A stretch of 34,436 bases of DNA from Oscillospiraceae bacterium (GTDB taxonomy: Bacteria; Bacillota; Clostridia; Oscillospirales; Oscillospiraceae), in assembly GCA_031261635.1 (NCBI GenBank), contig JAISJH010000031.1, positions 1 through 34,436 of the forward strand. Direction: 5' to 3'. Positions within the stretch are counted from its first letter, which is position 1, and the number at the start of each line of letters is the position of its first letter. Shown here one piece after another: positions 25,423-32,130 of this stretch. The notes below the pieces were generated by a model. The model was not told where the DNA came from, did no database searches, and saw only the letters and a list, made by a program, of their open reading frames with translations. The position numbers and the translations under genes were made by a program.

Positions 25423-26160
25423 CAGTTATCAAATATCAAATATCAGAGACGGTGGTTTGGACGAGGGTTGCGCCCTGCGGGGGGTACGTAGGGGCGGGTT
25501 TCAAACCCGCCCTCCGGCGCACTGCGCCGGGGAAACCACTCCGCCGCCTGCGGGCGGCACCCCTCCCAAGAGGGGAATTTGGTACGCCGCGCACGGCGAG
25601 GGTACAACCCCCGCCTCTGCGGAGGCACCCTCTTCACAGAAGGGGGCAGGGGATTGGGCGAGGGTTGCGCCGCGCTCGGCGCGGGACGCGCCTCTCGTAA
25701 CCCTCGTCCAACCAAAAAAGCCCCCTTCCGGAGAAGGGGGTGCCGCCCGCAGGCGGCGGGGGTTGTACCCCGTAAATTCCCCTCTTGGGAGGGGTGGCGC
25801 GAAGCGCCGGGGTGGTTCCCCGCGCCGTGCGCGGACGCGTCCCCCGTCCACCGTCCCGGCGCAATGCGCCGGGACAGGGCAGGGCATTGCCCTGCCCGTG
25901 GTGCGCCCTCCGGCGCACCGTCTTTGCGAAGCCGCCACCGCACTTGCGATACGTACCAATGATATGCGGCGAAGCAATCCAGGGTTGACGTAGAACCCTG
26001 CGATACGTAGTCCGTATGTTGTCCCCCCGGCACTGGATTGCTTCGCACCTGTAACATTGTACGTATCGTAAGTTTACCGGTGCTTCGCAAAGACGGCGCA
26101 CGGCGCCGGGACGCGGGAGGGCGGGTTTGAAACCCGCCCCTACGTTGCCGCAACACCAAA
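25417..26160. repeat. One-sided repeat composite after the FlhB-like gene
   Basis: About 740 bp without a gene. The left end (25417-25451) supplies the upstream stop codon. Inside: linker, module B (about 25488-25513), a CGGCGCACTGCGCCG hairpin, C variants with GCCGCCTGCGGGCGGC (about 25540-25580) and CTCTTCACAGAAGGGGG / CCCCCTTCCGGAGAAGGGGG stems (about 25628-25770), CCCCTCTTGGGAGGGG (about 25789-25806), E hairpins, module D copy 10 (about 25915-26096, inverted hetero-arm subtype), a GGCGCACGGCGCC hairpin and inverted B (about 26116-26143). A mirrored end appears only at 26289-26325, beyond the next promoter. Confidence 0.85.
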
Positions 26161-26204
26161 TCAACATTCCCAAAAAATTTTTCTTCAAAATTGCAAAATA
26201 CCCC

Positions 26205-26233
26205 TTGCAAGTTTGTTAAGTTTGTGTTATACT
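26205..26233 (+). promoter_or_regulatory. Promoter of the unknown membrane protein gene
   Basis: TTGCAA (26205-26210), 17-bp spacer and TATACT (26228-26233) with TGT extended -10. The roughly 105-nt leader contains a hairpin (26241-26278) and a mirrored repeat end (26289-26325). Confidence 0.75.
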
Positions 26234-26240
26234 CTACATA

Positions 26241-26278
26241 TGACTGTGCAAATCCTGTCTTGGTAAGACGTACACAGT
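26241..26278 (+). other. Leader hairpin
   Basis: ACTGTG (26243-26248) pairs with CACAGT (26273-26278), and within it GTCTTGGTAAGAC (26258-26270) forms a second short stem. It lies at the very 5' end of the predicted transcript. No known riboswitch matches. Confidence 0.5.
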
Positions 26279-26344
26279 TAGCAAAACTAAATATTTGATA
26301 TTTAATATTTGTTAACTGTTAACTGATTTCGGAGGTTACATACT

Positions 26345-27295
26345 ATGAGCCGTGAACGTTCGCTGTTCCTCGCGCCTATCTTCCGCAAAATTTCTATCGT
26401 TTTGCTGTTTATCACTTTCGCAACCTGGTTTTTGCCGTATTTTGATTATGACGCGAGTGAGTACGGTATTGACATCAGCGCGGGTCCGCTGCGTTACTCC
26501 GCTGAGGACGGCCGCACCGTCACGCGCTTCTACAACGAAAAAGAACCACGCAAAGACGCTGACGGCGTACCTATGACGGACGCTAAAGGCCGCCCGGTCT
26601 TAATCACGAACGTCCTCACGACCGCTGAAAACGACGCTGTGCTGGTAAACTACACCGACAGGAACGGCAATCCGCAGCAGGGCTACATCGGCGGCAAGCG
26701 TGAGCTTCACGACTACCGCGATAAGGCATCGCTCTGGGGCTTCCTGTTCCTCGGCTACAGCTATCCGCAGATACTGGCGGAGCTTGATTATACGGCCGCC
26801 GCTCCCGCCGTCGATAACTATAAATACGTTGACCCTAACCCCAAGCCAGGGCAGGAGAACGCGCTTCACCCCTCGGGCTATCACGACCTTTTCTACCGCG
26901 CGGACGGTTCCAGGATACCCTACCGCGAGGTTATAACCGACAAGCTTGGCGCGGGTAATACCGCCGCTGAAAAGGCCATTCCGAAGTTTATCAAGATGTG
27001 GCACATCGAGCCGCTGCTCTTTATGGTACTCGCGGGGATACTCGGTATAGTCCTGTGTTGGAAACGCCGCGGGATTACAACGCAGTTCTGGCCGCTAATC
27101 GTCGCCTCGCTCGGCATAGGCGCGACTTTCGCGAACCGCATAATCGGGCTGTGTAACGATATGGGCGGCGCGGCGCAGTGGATACACTTCGCAATGTACG
27201 TCTTGCTTGCGGCAAACGCGATAGTCGGCATAGTCGTACAGTCCTGGGAAATCAAAACGCGCCCCGAGGAATACTACCTCCCAATGGTAGCGTAA
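26345..27295 (+). CDS. Membrane protein of unknown function
   Basis: A 316-residue integral membrane protein I cannot assign to a family. TM1 is about 14-32 (ISIVLLFITFATWFLPYF). A large, probably extracytoplasmic, polar domain of about 185 residues follows (33-218), rich in Asp, Asn and Tyr. Three more hydrophobic segments lie near the C-terminus (about 222-240, 247-264, 276-298). GGAGG (26331-26335) precedes the ATG. The gene is alone between its promoter and a hairpin that could terminate transcription at 27338. There is no lipobox or enzyme motif. It is real on codon structure, ribosome site and promoter. Confidence 0.83.
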   Translation: MSRERSLFLAPIFRKISIVLLFITFATWFLPYFDYDASEYGIDISAGPLRYSAEDGRTVTRFYNEKEPRKDADGVPMTDAKGRPVLITNVLTTAENDAVLVNYTDRNGNPQQGYIGGKRELHDYRDKASLWGFLFLGYSYPQILAELDYTAAAPAVDNYKYVDPNPKPGQENALHPSGYHDLFYRADGSRIPYREVITDKLGAGNTAAEKAIPKFIKMWHIEPLLFMVLAGILGIVLCWKRRGITTQFWPLIVASLGIGATFANRIIGLCNDMGGAAQWIHFAMYVLLAANAIVGIVVQSWEIKTRPEEYYLPMVA

Positions 27296-27337
27296 CAATA
27301 TTAGTTAATAGTTATCAAATATCAGATTTTAACCAAT

Positions 27338-27379
27338 GCGCCGGAGGAACAATTTACGTTCTCCCGGCGCTCGTTTTCT
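27338..27379 (+). terminator. Probable intrinsic terminator of the membrane protein gene
   Basis: GCGCCGGAGGAAC (27338-27350), a 7-nt loop, and GTTCTCCCGGCGC (27358-27370) form a 13-bp stem with two internal mismatches, followed by TCGTTTTCT. It is one of few hairpins here with a T-rich tail. Confidence 0.55.
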
Positions 27380-27400
27380 ACAGGTTTCGCGTTATTGTTG

Positions 27401-27409
27401 TGGTATAAT
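27401..27409 (+). promoter_or_regulatory. Extended -10 upstream of the spoIIA genes
   Basis: TGGTATAAT at 27401-27409 without a good -35 (CAGGTT at the expected place). It is a possible weak sigma-A promoter. No clear sigma-H or Spo0A box was recognised. Confidence 0.45.
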
Positions 27410-27730
27410 AAGGTTGTATTTGATATTTGACATCTGCTATCTGCTAACTATGAAGCCGCAGTCAAAACGCGAAAAACTCAAAAGTCCGTCATTGCGAGCG
27501 CAGGCAAGCTTAACTTATAAGCGGGTCTAGGCGCGAAGCAATCCAGTGCCGCAGTCCACAGATACCGTATGTTGCGCTCCCGGCACTGGATTGCTTCGCC
27601 GGTGTCAATGGTACGTATCTTGCGCTTTCCGCGGCTCGCAATGACGGACTCTTGACTCTTTAGCGTTTCAATACACTTCTAATAAACCGCTATCTGCACT
27701 TTGCTAACTGAACAATCGGAGAGAACATAA

Positions 27731-28015
27731 ATGATAACATACGAATCGGGCGCGATGCGCGTGAGCCTTGCCGGCGATATCGACCACCACAGCGCGAACA
27801 GTGTCTACAGCGAGGTTCGCGCCGCCATAACGCGCGAGTTGCCGCGAAGCCTGGTAATGGATTTCACGGCCGTGAGCTTCTGCGACAGTTCCGCGATTGC
27901 GCTGGTTGTGCGGACAAAAAAGCTTATGGACGAGCTATTGGGAAGCTTCGCGGTGGAAAATTTGGGCGGTCAGCCGCTAAAGGTTATGCGCGCGTCAAAG
28001 CTTGTGGCCTGCTGA
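27731..28015 (+). CDS. spoIIAA: Anti-sigma F factor antagonist SpoIIAA (STAS domain)
   Basis: A 94-residue STAS protein that, unphosphorylated, releases sigma F from SpoIIAB in the forespore. The phosphorylation motif is FCDSSAIALVV, with the acceptor at Ser53 or Ser54, and AGDIDHHSA is the early strand-helix signature. It is shorter than the 117-residue B. subtilis protein: the frame ends soon after LGGQPLKVMRASKLVAC, so the last helix and strand may be missing. CGGAGAG precedes the ATG. SpoIIAB normally follows directly; here 322 bp with repeat modules intervene. The short C-terminus may be natural or a result of the insertion. Confidence 0.85.
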   Translation: MITYESGAMRVSLAGDIDHHSANSVYSEVRAAITRELPRSLVMDFTAVSFCDSSAIALVVRTKKLMDELLGSFAVENLGGQPLKVMRASKLVAC

Positions 28016-28084
28016 AGCCGCGGTCAACGCGCTTGCTTTTACAGGAATGTGCAACGCATATTTGCCTACCGCCTTAACGGAGGA

Positions 28085-28320
28085 CAACCCCCGCCGCTGA
28101 GGCGGCACCCCCTTCCGTGGAAGGGGGCAAGGATTGGACGAAGGTTACGACGGAGACGCGTTACGTAACCCCGTCCAAACCAAAAAAGCCCCCTTCCGAA
28201 GAAGGGGGTGCCGCCTCAGCGGCGGGGGTTGTCCCCCTCCGTGGAAGTGCGCCGCCCGCAGGCCGTAACCAACGTCCAAACCCACGTCTCTGATATTTGA
28301 TATTTGATAACTGTTAACTG
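28085..28320. repeat. Repeat composite splitting spoIIAA from spoIIAB
   Basis: Between 28016 and 28337 there is no gene. From about 28085 come C-type modules GCCGCTGAGGCGGC with CCCCTTCCGTGGAAGGGG (about 28090-28130), linkers, the mirrored CCCCCTTCCGAAGAAGGGGG with GCCGCCTCAGCGGC (about 28188-28230), a mirrored linker and a right frame end (28285-28320). There is no left frame end. The spoIIAB ribosome site TAGGAG starts within 10 bp of the right end. Confidence 0.85.
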
Positions 28321-28337
28321 AACATAGGAGAATAACT

Positions 28338-28769
28338 ATGAACTACATAAAACTCGAGTTCCCCTCGCTGTCGGCCAATGAGGCTTTTGCGCGTAACGCC
28401 GTGGCTTGTTTTGCGGCGCAGCTTGACCCTACGCTTGACGAAATCGGGGACGTCAAGACTGCCGTTAGCGAAGCCGTCACTAACTGCATCGTTCACGCCT
28501 ACCCGGAGGCTATCGGTAAGATTTACATACGTTGCCGCTTCAATTCGGATACTCAGCTTGAAATTGTTGTGCGCGATACCGGGGTCGGGATACCCGACGT
28601 TGAAAAGGCTCGCGAACCGCTGTTCACGACAGGCGGTGAGGACCGCTCGGGAATGGGCTTTTCGATGATGGAGGGCTTTATGGATTATCTGCGCGTAACG
28701 TCAAAACCGGGGCGCGGGACAACCGTCACAATGCGGAAAAAGATAGGCGGTAGGCTCCGTGTCCGCTAG
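28338..28769 (+). CDS. spoIIAB: Anti-sigma F factor / serine kinase SpoIIAB
   Basis: A 143-residue GHKL-family kinase that binds sigma F and phosphorylates SpoIIAA. The N-box is EAVTNCIVHAYP (Asn49), G1 is DTGVGIP (80-86), and G2 is RSGMGFSMMEGFMD (103-116). Length is typical. TAGGAG precedes the ATG by 8 nt. The sigma F gene overlaps its end by 11 nt, so the anti-sigma and sigma remain coupled, while SpoIIAA is separated by a repeat insert. Confidence 0.94.
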   Translation: MNYIKLEFPSLSANEAFARNAVACFAAQLDPTLDEIGDVKTAVSEAVTNCIVHAYPEAIGKIYIRCRFNSDTQLEIVVRDTGVGIPDVEKAREPLFTTGGEDRSGMGFSMMEGFMDYLRVTSKPGRGTTVTMRKKIGGRLRVR

Positions 28770-29490
28770 TGTGCAGAGCCAAAACGCCGGGAGCGGGGCA
28801 GGTATGGGTGGCGACGAGGAAAAACTTCTCAACGATAACGCCGGGCTTATTTGGAGCATTGTGCGCCGCTATTTTGGGCGCGGGGTTGACCCGGACGACC
28901 TCTATCAGCTCGGTTGCATAGGCTTTATCAAGGCGCTGCGCGGGTTCGACAGCGAGTTTGGGACGGCGTTTTCGACCTACGCCGTGCCGAAGATTGCGGG
29001 CGAAATCCGCCGCTTCATTCGCGACGACGGCCCCGTGAAAATTAGCCGCACGTATAAGGAACACGCCTACACGATTGCGAAGGCTACGGCCTTTCTGGAG
29101 CAGAAGCTCGGCCGCGCACCGCTCCTATCGGAACTCGCGGAGGAAACGGGCTTCACGCCGGAGGAAATCGCCGCTACCGAGACCGCCGTTGCCGCTCCCG
29201 CGAGCCTGTCCTACACTTCGGACGACGGCAACGGCGACACCCGCGCCCTCGAGGACGTTCTAACAACAGACGCAAACGGCACCGAGGAGGAACGCCTACT
29301 CGAACGCCTAGCGATAAGGCAAGCAATAGAGCGCCTACCCGAACGCGAGCGCACGGTAATAGCCCTGCGCTATTACCGTGGAATGACACAGGACGCCGCC
29401 TCAAAGGTGCTGAAAGTATCACAGGTGCAAATATCACGCATAGAGCGCAAAGCCACAAACGCTCTAAGAGCGCAATTGACATTTATGTAG
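28759..29490 (+). CDS. sigF: RNA polymerase sigma-F factor (SpoIIAC)
   Basis: A 243-residue sigma-70-family factor of the forespore. Region 2 is DPDDLYQLGCIGFIKALRGFDSEFGTAFSTYAVPKIAGEIRRFIRDD, region 3 follows KISRTYKEHA, and region 4 is LPERERTVIALRYYRGMTQDAASKVLKVSQVQISRIERKA. The GTG at 28759 is taken as start because GGCGGTAGG lies upstream and it overlaps spoIIAB; an ATG at 28804 would remove a low-complexity N-terminus and is a fair alternative. The TAG stop (29488-29490) is part of a module B repeat (ATGTAGGGGCGGG). Presence of this gene indicates an endospore former or recent descendant. Confidence 0.94.
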   Translation: MSASVQSQNAGSGAGMGGDEEKLLNDNAGLIWSIVRRYFGRGVDPDDLYQLGCIGFIKALRGFDSEFGTAFSTYAVPKIAGEIRRFIRDDGPVKISRTYKEHAYTIAKATAFLEQKLGRAPLLSELAEETGFTPEEIAATETAVAAPASLSYTSDDGNGDTRALEDVLTTDANGTEEERLLERLAIRQAIERLPERERTVIALRYYRGMTQDAASKVLKVSQVQISRIERKATNALRAQLTFM

Positions 29491-29946
29491 GGGCGGGTTT
29501 CAAACCCGCCCTCCCCCGCACCGCGCGGGGAAACCACCCCGCCCCTGCGGGGGCACCCCTCCACAGAGGGGATAGGGGTTTGGACGTGGGTTGCGTCCGC
29601 GCACGGCGCGGGACACCCCCCGCGCCTGCGGGCGCTTCCCCCCTCTAAAGAGGGGGGCTTTGGAAGGCTTGGACGGGGATACGCCCTGCGGGGGACGTAG
29701 GGGCGGGTTTCAAACCCGCCCTCCCCGCGCAACGCGCGGGGGTAGTGGACGGGGGTTGCGCCGCGCACGGCGCGGGGAAACCACCCCGCCCCTGCGGGGG
29801 CACCCCTCCACAGAGGGGATAGGGGTTTGGACGGGGGTTGCGTAATCCGGGCGCGGCGAGCCTCGCCCCTACACGCCACAGCGTACTCCCCCGCAAAAAT
29901 ATAACGCTCAAAACCAAGGGGGCGGGTTTGAAACCCGCCCCTACAT
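29488..29946. repeat. Unframed repeat composite after sigF
   Basis: About 460 bp without a gene and without the usual frame ends. Module B (29488-29512) supplies the sigF stop. Then come a CCGCACCGCGCGG hairpin, module C (about 29530-29572), linkers, a CCTCTAAAGAGG C-type hairpin (about 29640-29660), B (about 29698-29723), a GCGCAACGCGC hairpin, a second C (about 29776-29822) and linkers. The GCGGCGAGCCTCGCCCCTAC module (29852-29872) and an inverted B (about 29921-29944) close it. The 29947-30060 stretch looks unique but non-coding. Confidence 0.83.
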
Positions 29947-30059
29947 CTACATTGTGCAATAATAAATGTCGTTACAGACCAATTGCGCGAACAATGTCGC
30001 AAACCAACCACCCGAATAACAGCGCCCAAAACCCAACCGTCCCGCGCCGTGCGCGGCAA

Positions 30060-30085
30060 TTATTCATTATTCACTATCAATTGTA
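30060..30085. repeat. Module G fragment beside 6S RNA
   Basis: TTATTCATTATTCACTATCA followed by ATTGTAA, the mirrored form of the AT-rich module G seen near 31470 and 34350. It lies directly at the 3' end of the 6S RNA. Confidence 0.65.
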
Positions 30086-30288
30086 ATAACTCCCGCCGAT
30101 GCCGTGTGAGCCTCGCTCAAACCTGCACGTAATGGCAGGTGGGTCGCCTCCCCGACGCTTCTATGCTTCCAACTTCCGGCCTTTTGAGGGGTCGGGAGGC
30201 CTGCATTCCACGGCGGGAGTTTATCCGGCGTCCCTTTTCAGCGTTGTGGGTTTAATAAAGACCCATCACGAACACCGCAGGAGTTGAT
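30086..30288 (-). ncRNA. ssrS: 6S RNA
   Basis: Read on the minus strand, this is a roughly 200-nt RNA with 6S architecture, the RNA that mimics an open promoter and holds sigma-70-type polymerase. The 5' part AACTCCTGCGGTGTTCGTGA pairs with the 3' part ACGGCATCGGCGGGAGTT, giving a closing stem with the UGUUCG and GGCAUC elements typical of 6S. A central region follows, with the hairpin TGGGTC...ACCCA on the 5' side and ACCTGC...GCAGGT on the 3' side. A long apical stem is built from GCCTCCCGAC and GTCGGGGAGGC. It sits alone between repeat module G at its 3' end and a small framed repeat at its 5' end. End points are estimates. Confidence 0.75.
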
Positions 30289-30295
30289 TCAGTTT

Positions 30296-30414
30296 ACAGT
30301 TATTAAATATCAAATATCAGATACGCCGCGCGGCGGCGGTTTTGGCGGCGGTCAAGGAATGAAACCCCGCGCCGTGCGCGGAAACTGATATTTGATATTT
30401 GATATCTGTTAACT
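30296..30414. repeat. Minimal complete framed element, about 119 bp
   Basis: Left end 30296-30325, right end 30384-30414, with only a short GC core between them (CCGCGCGGCGGCGG, a GGTCAAGG segment and CCGCGCCGTGCGCGG). It is the smallest complete copy. The right end supplies the stop codon of the DUF1292 gene and the left end lies about 8 bp from the 6S 5' end. Confidence 0.85.
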
Positions 30415-30720
30415 GTCATATAACCTTTCCATAAATAGTTCGTAGATTTCTTCCAGTAGGGTTTCGTCGTCTATTGTCGCGAAGAGGTCCTCGCCTGTTT
30501 CCTCGTCCTCTACTACTTCAAAAACGAACATTGAGGGGGTCTCGTCGTCGGGGATATCCGCTTCGCAGAACGACATATATTCGCGGCCGTTATGCTCGAG
30601 GGTGTCGAGGTGTTCTATGTTGTACTCGTTGCCCTCCTCGTCGGAGATGCTGATTATAGTAGCGCCGAAGTCCGCTTCCTCGTTTTGGCGGGACTGCGGG
30701 GGGGCTTTCTTTTTTTCCAC
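30409..30720 (-). CDS. DUF1292 family protein (YrzB-like)
   Basis: A 103-residue acidic protein of the DUF1292 family: IISISDEEGNEYNIEHLDTLEHNGREYMSFCEAD, FVFEVVEDEETGEDLFATIDDETLLEEIYELFMERL. The family is widespread in Bacillota, of unknown function, and usually sits after ireB and ruvX. The GTG at 30720 is chosen because AGAGGT (30733-30728) precedes it by 7 nt; an in-frame TTG at 30753 has a poorer site. It follows the BLIP-like lipoprotein gene on the same strand after about 70 nt, probably one transcript. Its last codons AGT TAA come from the repeat end. Confidence 0.88.
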   Translation of the reverse strand: MEKKKAPPQSRQNEEADFGATIISISDEEGNEYNIEHLDTLEHNGREYMSFCEADIPDDETPSMFVFEVVEDEETGEDLFATIDDETLLEEIYELFMERLYDS

Positions 30721-30789
30721 GTGTTTGACCTCTGTGTTGGAGCGTCCGGGCAAGCTAACGCCCGCCTACGACGTTATTTGTAGTTTTTC

Positions 30790-31209
30790 TTAGGCAATCT
30801 TGCCCTTGACGTTGCGGCTGTTCGGGTCGAGCTTCAGCAAAACGCCGTCGCGGAAGCTGATTTGAACGGACTTGTTCATATCGCCTCTGCCAACCCATTC
30901 GTAGGTGATGACGTCGCCGTTTTTGGTCTTGGTCGTTTTAATCGCGCGGCCTTCCGCGCCGATAATTGTCGCGGCTTCCTCAAGCGTGGTGGAACCTTCG
31001 ACAAGCTTGTCGTATTCCTCTTTGACGATTTCGCTGTCGTAAGCGTCGGCGGTTAAGTCGCGCCCGCCCTCCGGCACTACGACCTGCGTCGCGGCCTTGG
31101 ACGTCGGGTAGGTGGTAAGGTCAGGCGGCGGCTGGTTAGGTAAACAGGCCGCGAGAAGCAGTACCGCAAGCAATGCCCCGAGAACGATTCGCAATTGTGA
31201 GAGTTTCAT
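30790..31209 (-). CDS. Lipoprotein with BLIP/DUF3862-like domain
   Basis: A 139-residue lipoprotein. The signal peptide MKLSQLRIVLGALLAVLLLAAC ends in lipobox LAAC (Cys22), followed by a Pro/Thr-rich linker. The domain EYDKLVEGSTTLEEAATIIGAEGRAIKTTKTKNGDVITYEWVGRGDMNKSVQISFRDGVLLKL has the helix-turn plus four-strand pattern of DUF3862/BLIP/SmpA-type domains: short Y-x-K-x-x-x-G-x-T start, G-x-x-G, then YxWxG. Such domains bind partner proteins on the surface; there is no enzymatic role to infer. GGAGGTG precedes the ATG, and the promoter at 31268-31296 is strong. The DUF1292 gene follows. Confidence 0.82.
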   Translation of the reverse strand: MKLSQLRIVLGALLAVLLLAACLPNQPPPDLTTYPTSKAATQVVVPEGGRDLTADAYDSEIVKEEYDKLVEGSTTLEEAATIIGAEGRAIKTTKTKNGDVITYEWVGRGDMNKSVQISFRDGVLLKLDPNSRNVKGKIA

Positions 31210-31267
31210 ATATGCACCTCCGAATTAAATCACACGAGTGGTTAGAAAACTAAGTTTTCACGTGTTC

Positions 31268-31296
31268 AGTATACTACTTTTTGTATACCTTGTCAA
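31268..31296 (-). promoter_or_regulatory. Promoter of the BLIP-like lipoprotein and DUF1292 genes
   Basis: On the minus strand TTGACA (31296-31291), 17-bp spacer and TATACT (31273-31268). Confidence 0.88.
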
Positions 31297-31314
31297 GTGG
31301 TATTTTTTAATCAA

Positions 31315-32111
31315 ATAACAGTTATCAAATATCAAATATCAGAGATGTTAAGACAATTGACAATGAATAATGAATAATATCGGGGGTTTTGACGTTGGTT
31401 GCGTCCGCTGCGGCGGGGAAACCACCCCGCCGCCTGCGGGCGGCACCCCTCCACAGAGGGGATAGGGTTTGGACAATTGATAATTGATAATGAATAATGA
31501 ATAATTACGGGGGTTTGGACGTAGGTTGCGGTGGGTGTACGTTCCCACGTCCAAAACCTTCGTCCTTATCCCCTCTGTGGAGGGGTGCCGCCCGCAGGCG
31601 GCGGGGTGGTGTCCCGCGCCGTGCGCGGCGTATCCCCGTCCTGCCCACGTCCCCCGTCCCGCCCACGTCCCCCGTCCTGCCCACGTCCCCCGTCCCGCCC
31701 ACGTCCCGGCGCCGTGCGCCGTCTTTGCGAGCGCCGCCGCACTTGCGATACGCAGGGCGTATAGGCGCGCGGCAATCCAGTGCCGCGAGCGTAACATACA
31801 TATGTTTTCCCCCCGGCACTGGATTGCTTCGCACCTGTAACATTGTATGTATCGCGGGCTTACCGGTGCTTCGCAATGACGGTGCGCCGTCCCGGCGCAC
31901 CCAGGGCAGGGGCGAAGCCCTGCCCTGTCCCGGCGCAATGCGCCGGGACGGTGGACGTGAGTTGCGCAATCCGGGCGAGGCGAGCCTCGCCCCTACGTCC
32001 CCGGCGCAACCAACGTCCAAATCCCCCGTCATTGTCAATTATCAATTATCAATTGTCAATTGTCAATTGACTTAACGTCTCTGATATTTGATATTTGCTA
32101 ACTGTTAACTG
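31315..32111. repeat. Large framed composite with module G, between divergent promoter and lipoprotein 3' end
   Basis: About 800 bp without a gene. Left end 31315-31346, right end 32076-32111. Just inside both ends are mirrored AT-rich G modules (about 31352-31378 and 32031-32070). Further in are module C (about 31415-31460), a second G (about 31473-31505), the linker, a GGGTGTACGTTCCC segment, inverted C (about 31565-31610), four 18-bp tandem units CCCCGTCC[T/C]GCCCACGTC (31634-31706), module D copy 12 (about 31719-31882), a GTGCGCCGTCCCGGCGCAC hairpin, E hairpins and the GCGAGGCGAGCCTCGCCCC module (31973-31995). Confidence 0.87.
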
Positions 32112-32130
32112 AACCCCCCTCGGGGGGTTC
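32111..32130 (-). terminator. Hairpin at the end of the solute-binding lipoprotein gene
   Basis: GAACCCCCC/GGGGGGTTC is a perfect 9-bp stem with a 2-base loop whose inner end touches the stop codon (32129-32131). There is no T-run after it on the minus strand, so termination is plausible but not certain. Confidence 0.45.

Larger units (their letters stand above)
27303..27720. repeat. Repeat region upstream of spoIIAA (frame ends and isolated module D)
   Basis: No gene. It holds a partial left end (27303-27328), a terminator-like hairpin (27338-27379), a promoter -10 (27401-27409), a mirrored end (27417-27449) and an isolated module D copy 11 (about 27484-27650). This D copy has symmetric arms CGTCATTGCGAG/CTCGCAATGACG, flanked by AAGTC and GACTCTT, without linkers or other modules. 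A TGCTAACTGAACA end remnant (27702-27714) lies just before the spoIIAA ribosome site. Confidence 0.82.

Noticed and set aside
26240-26266. Leader peptide MTVQILSW
   Set aside because: The start coincides with the predicted transcription start with no ribosome site, and no run of regulatory codons is present.
27450-27530. Small frame MKPQSKREKLKSPSLRAQ
   Set aside because: It has no ribosome site, runs into module D after about 12 codons, and shows no recognisable family.
28016-28100. Frameshifted continuation of spoIIAA
   Set aside because: A +1 frame stays open for about 28 codons, but its sequence does not resemble the SpoIIAA C-terminus and runs into repeat modules.
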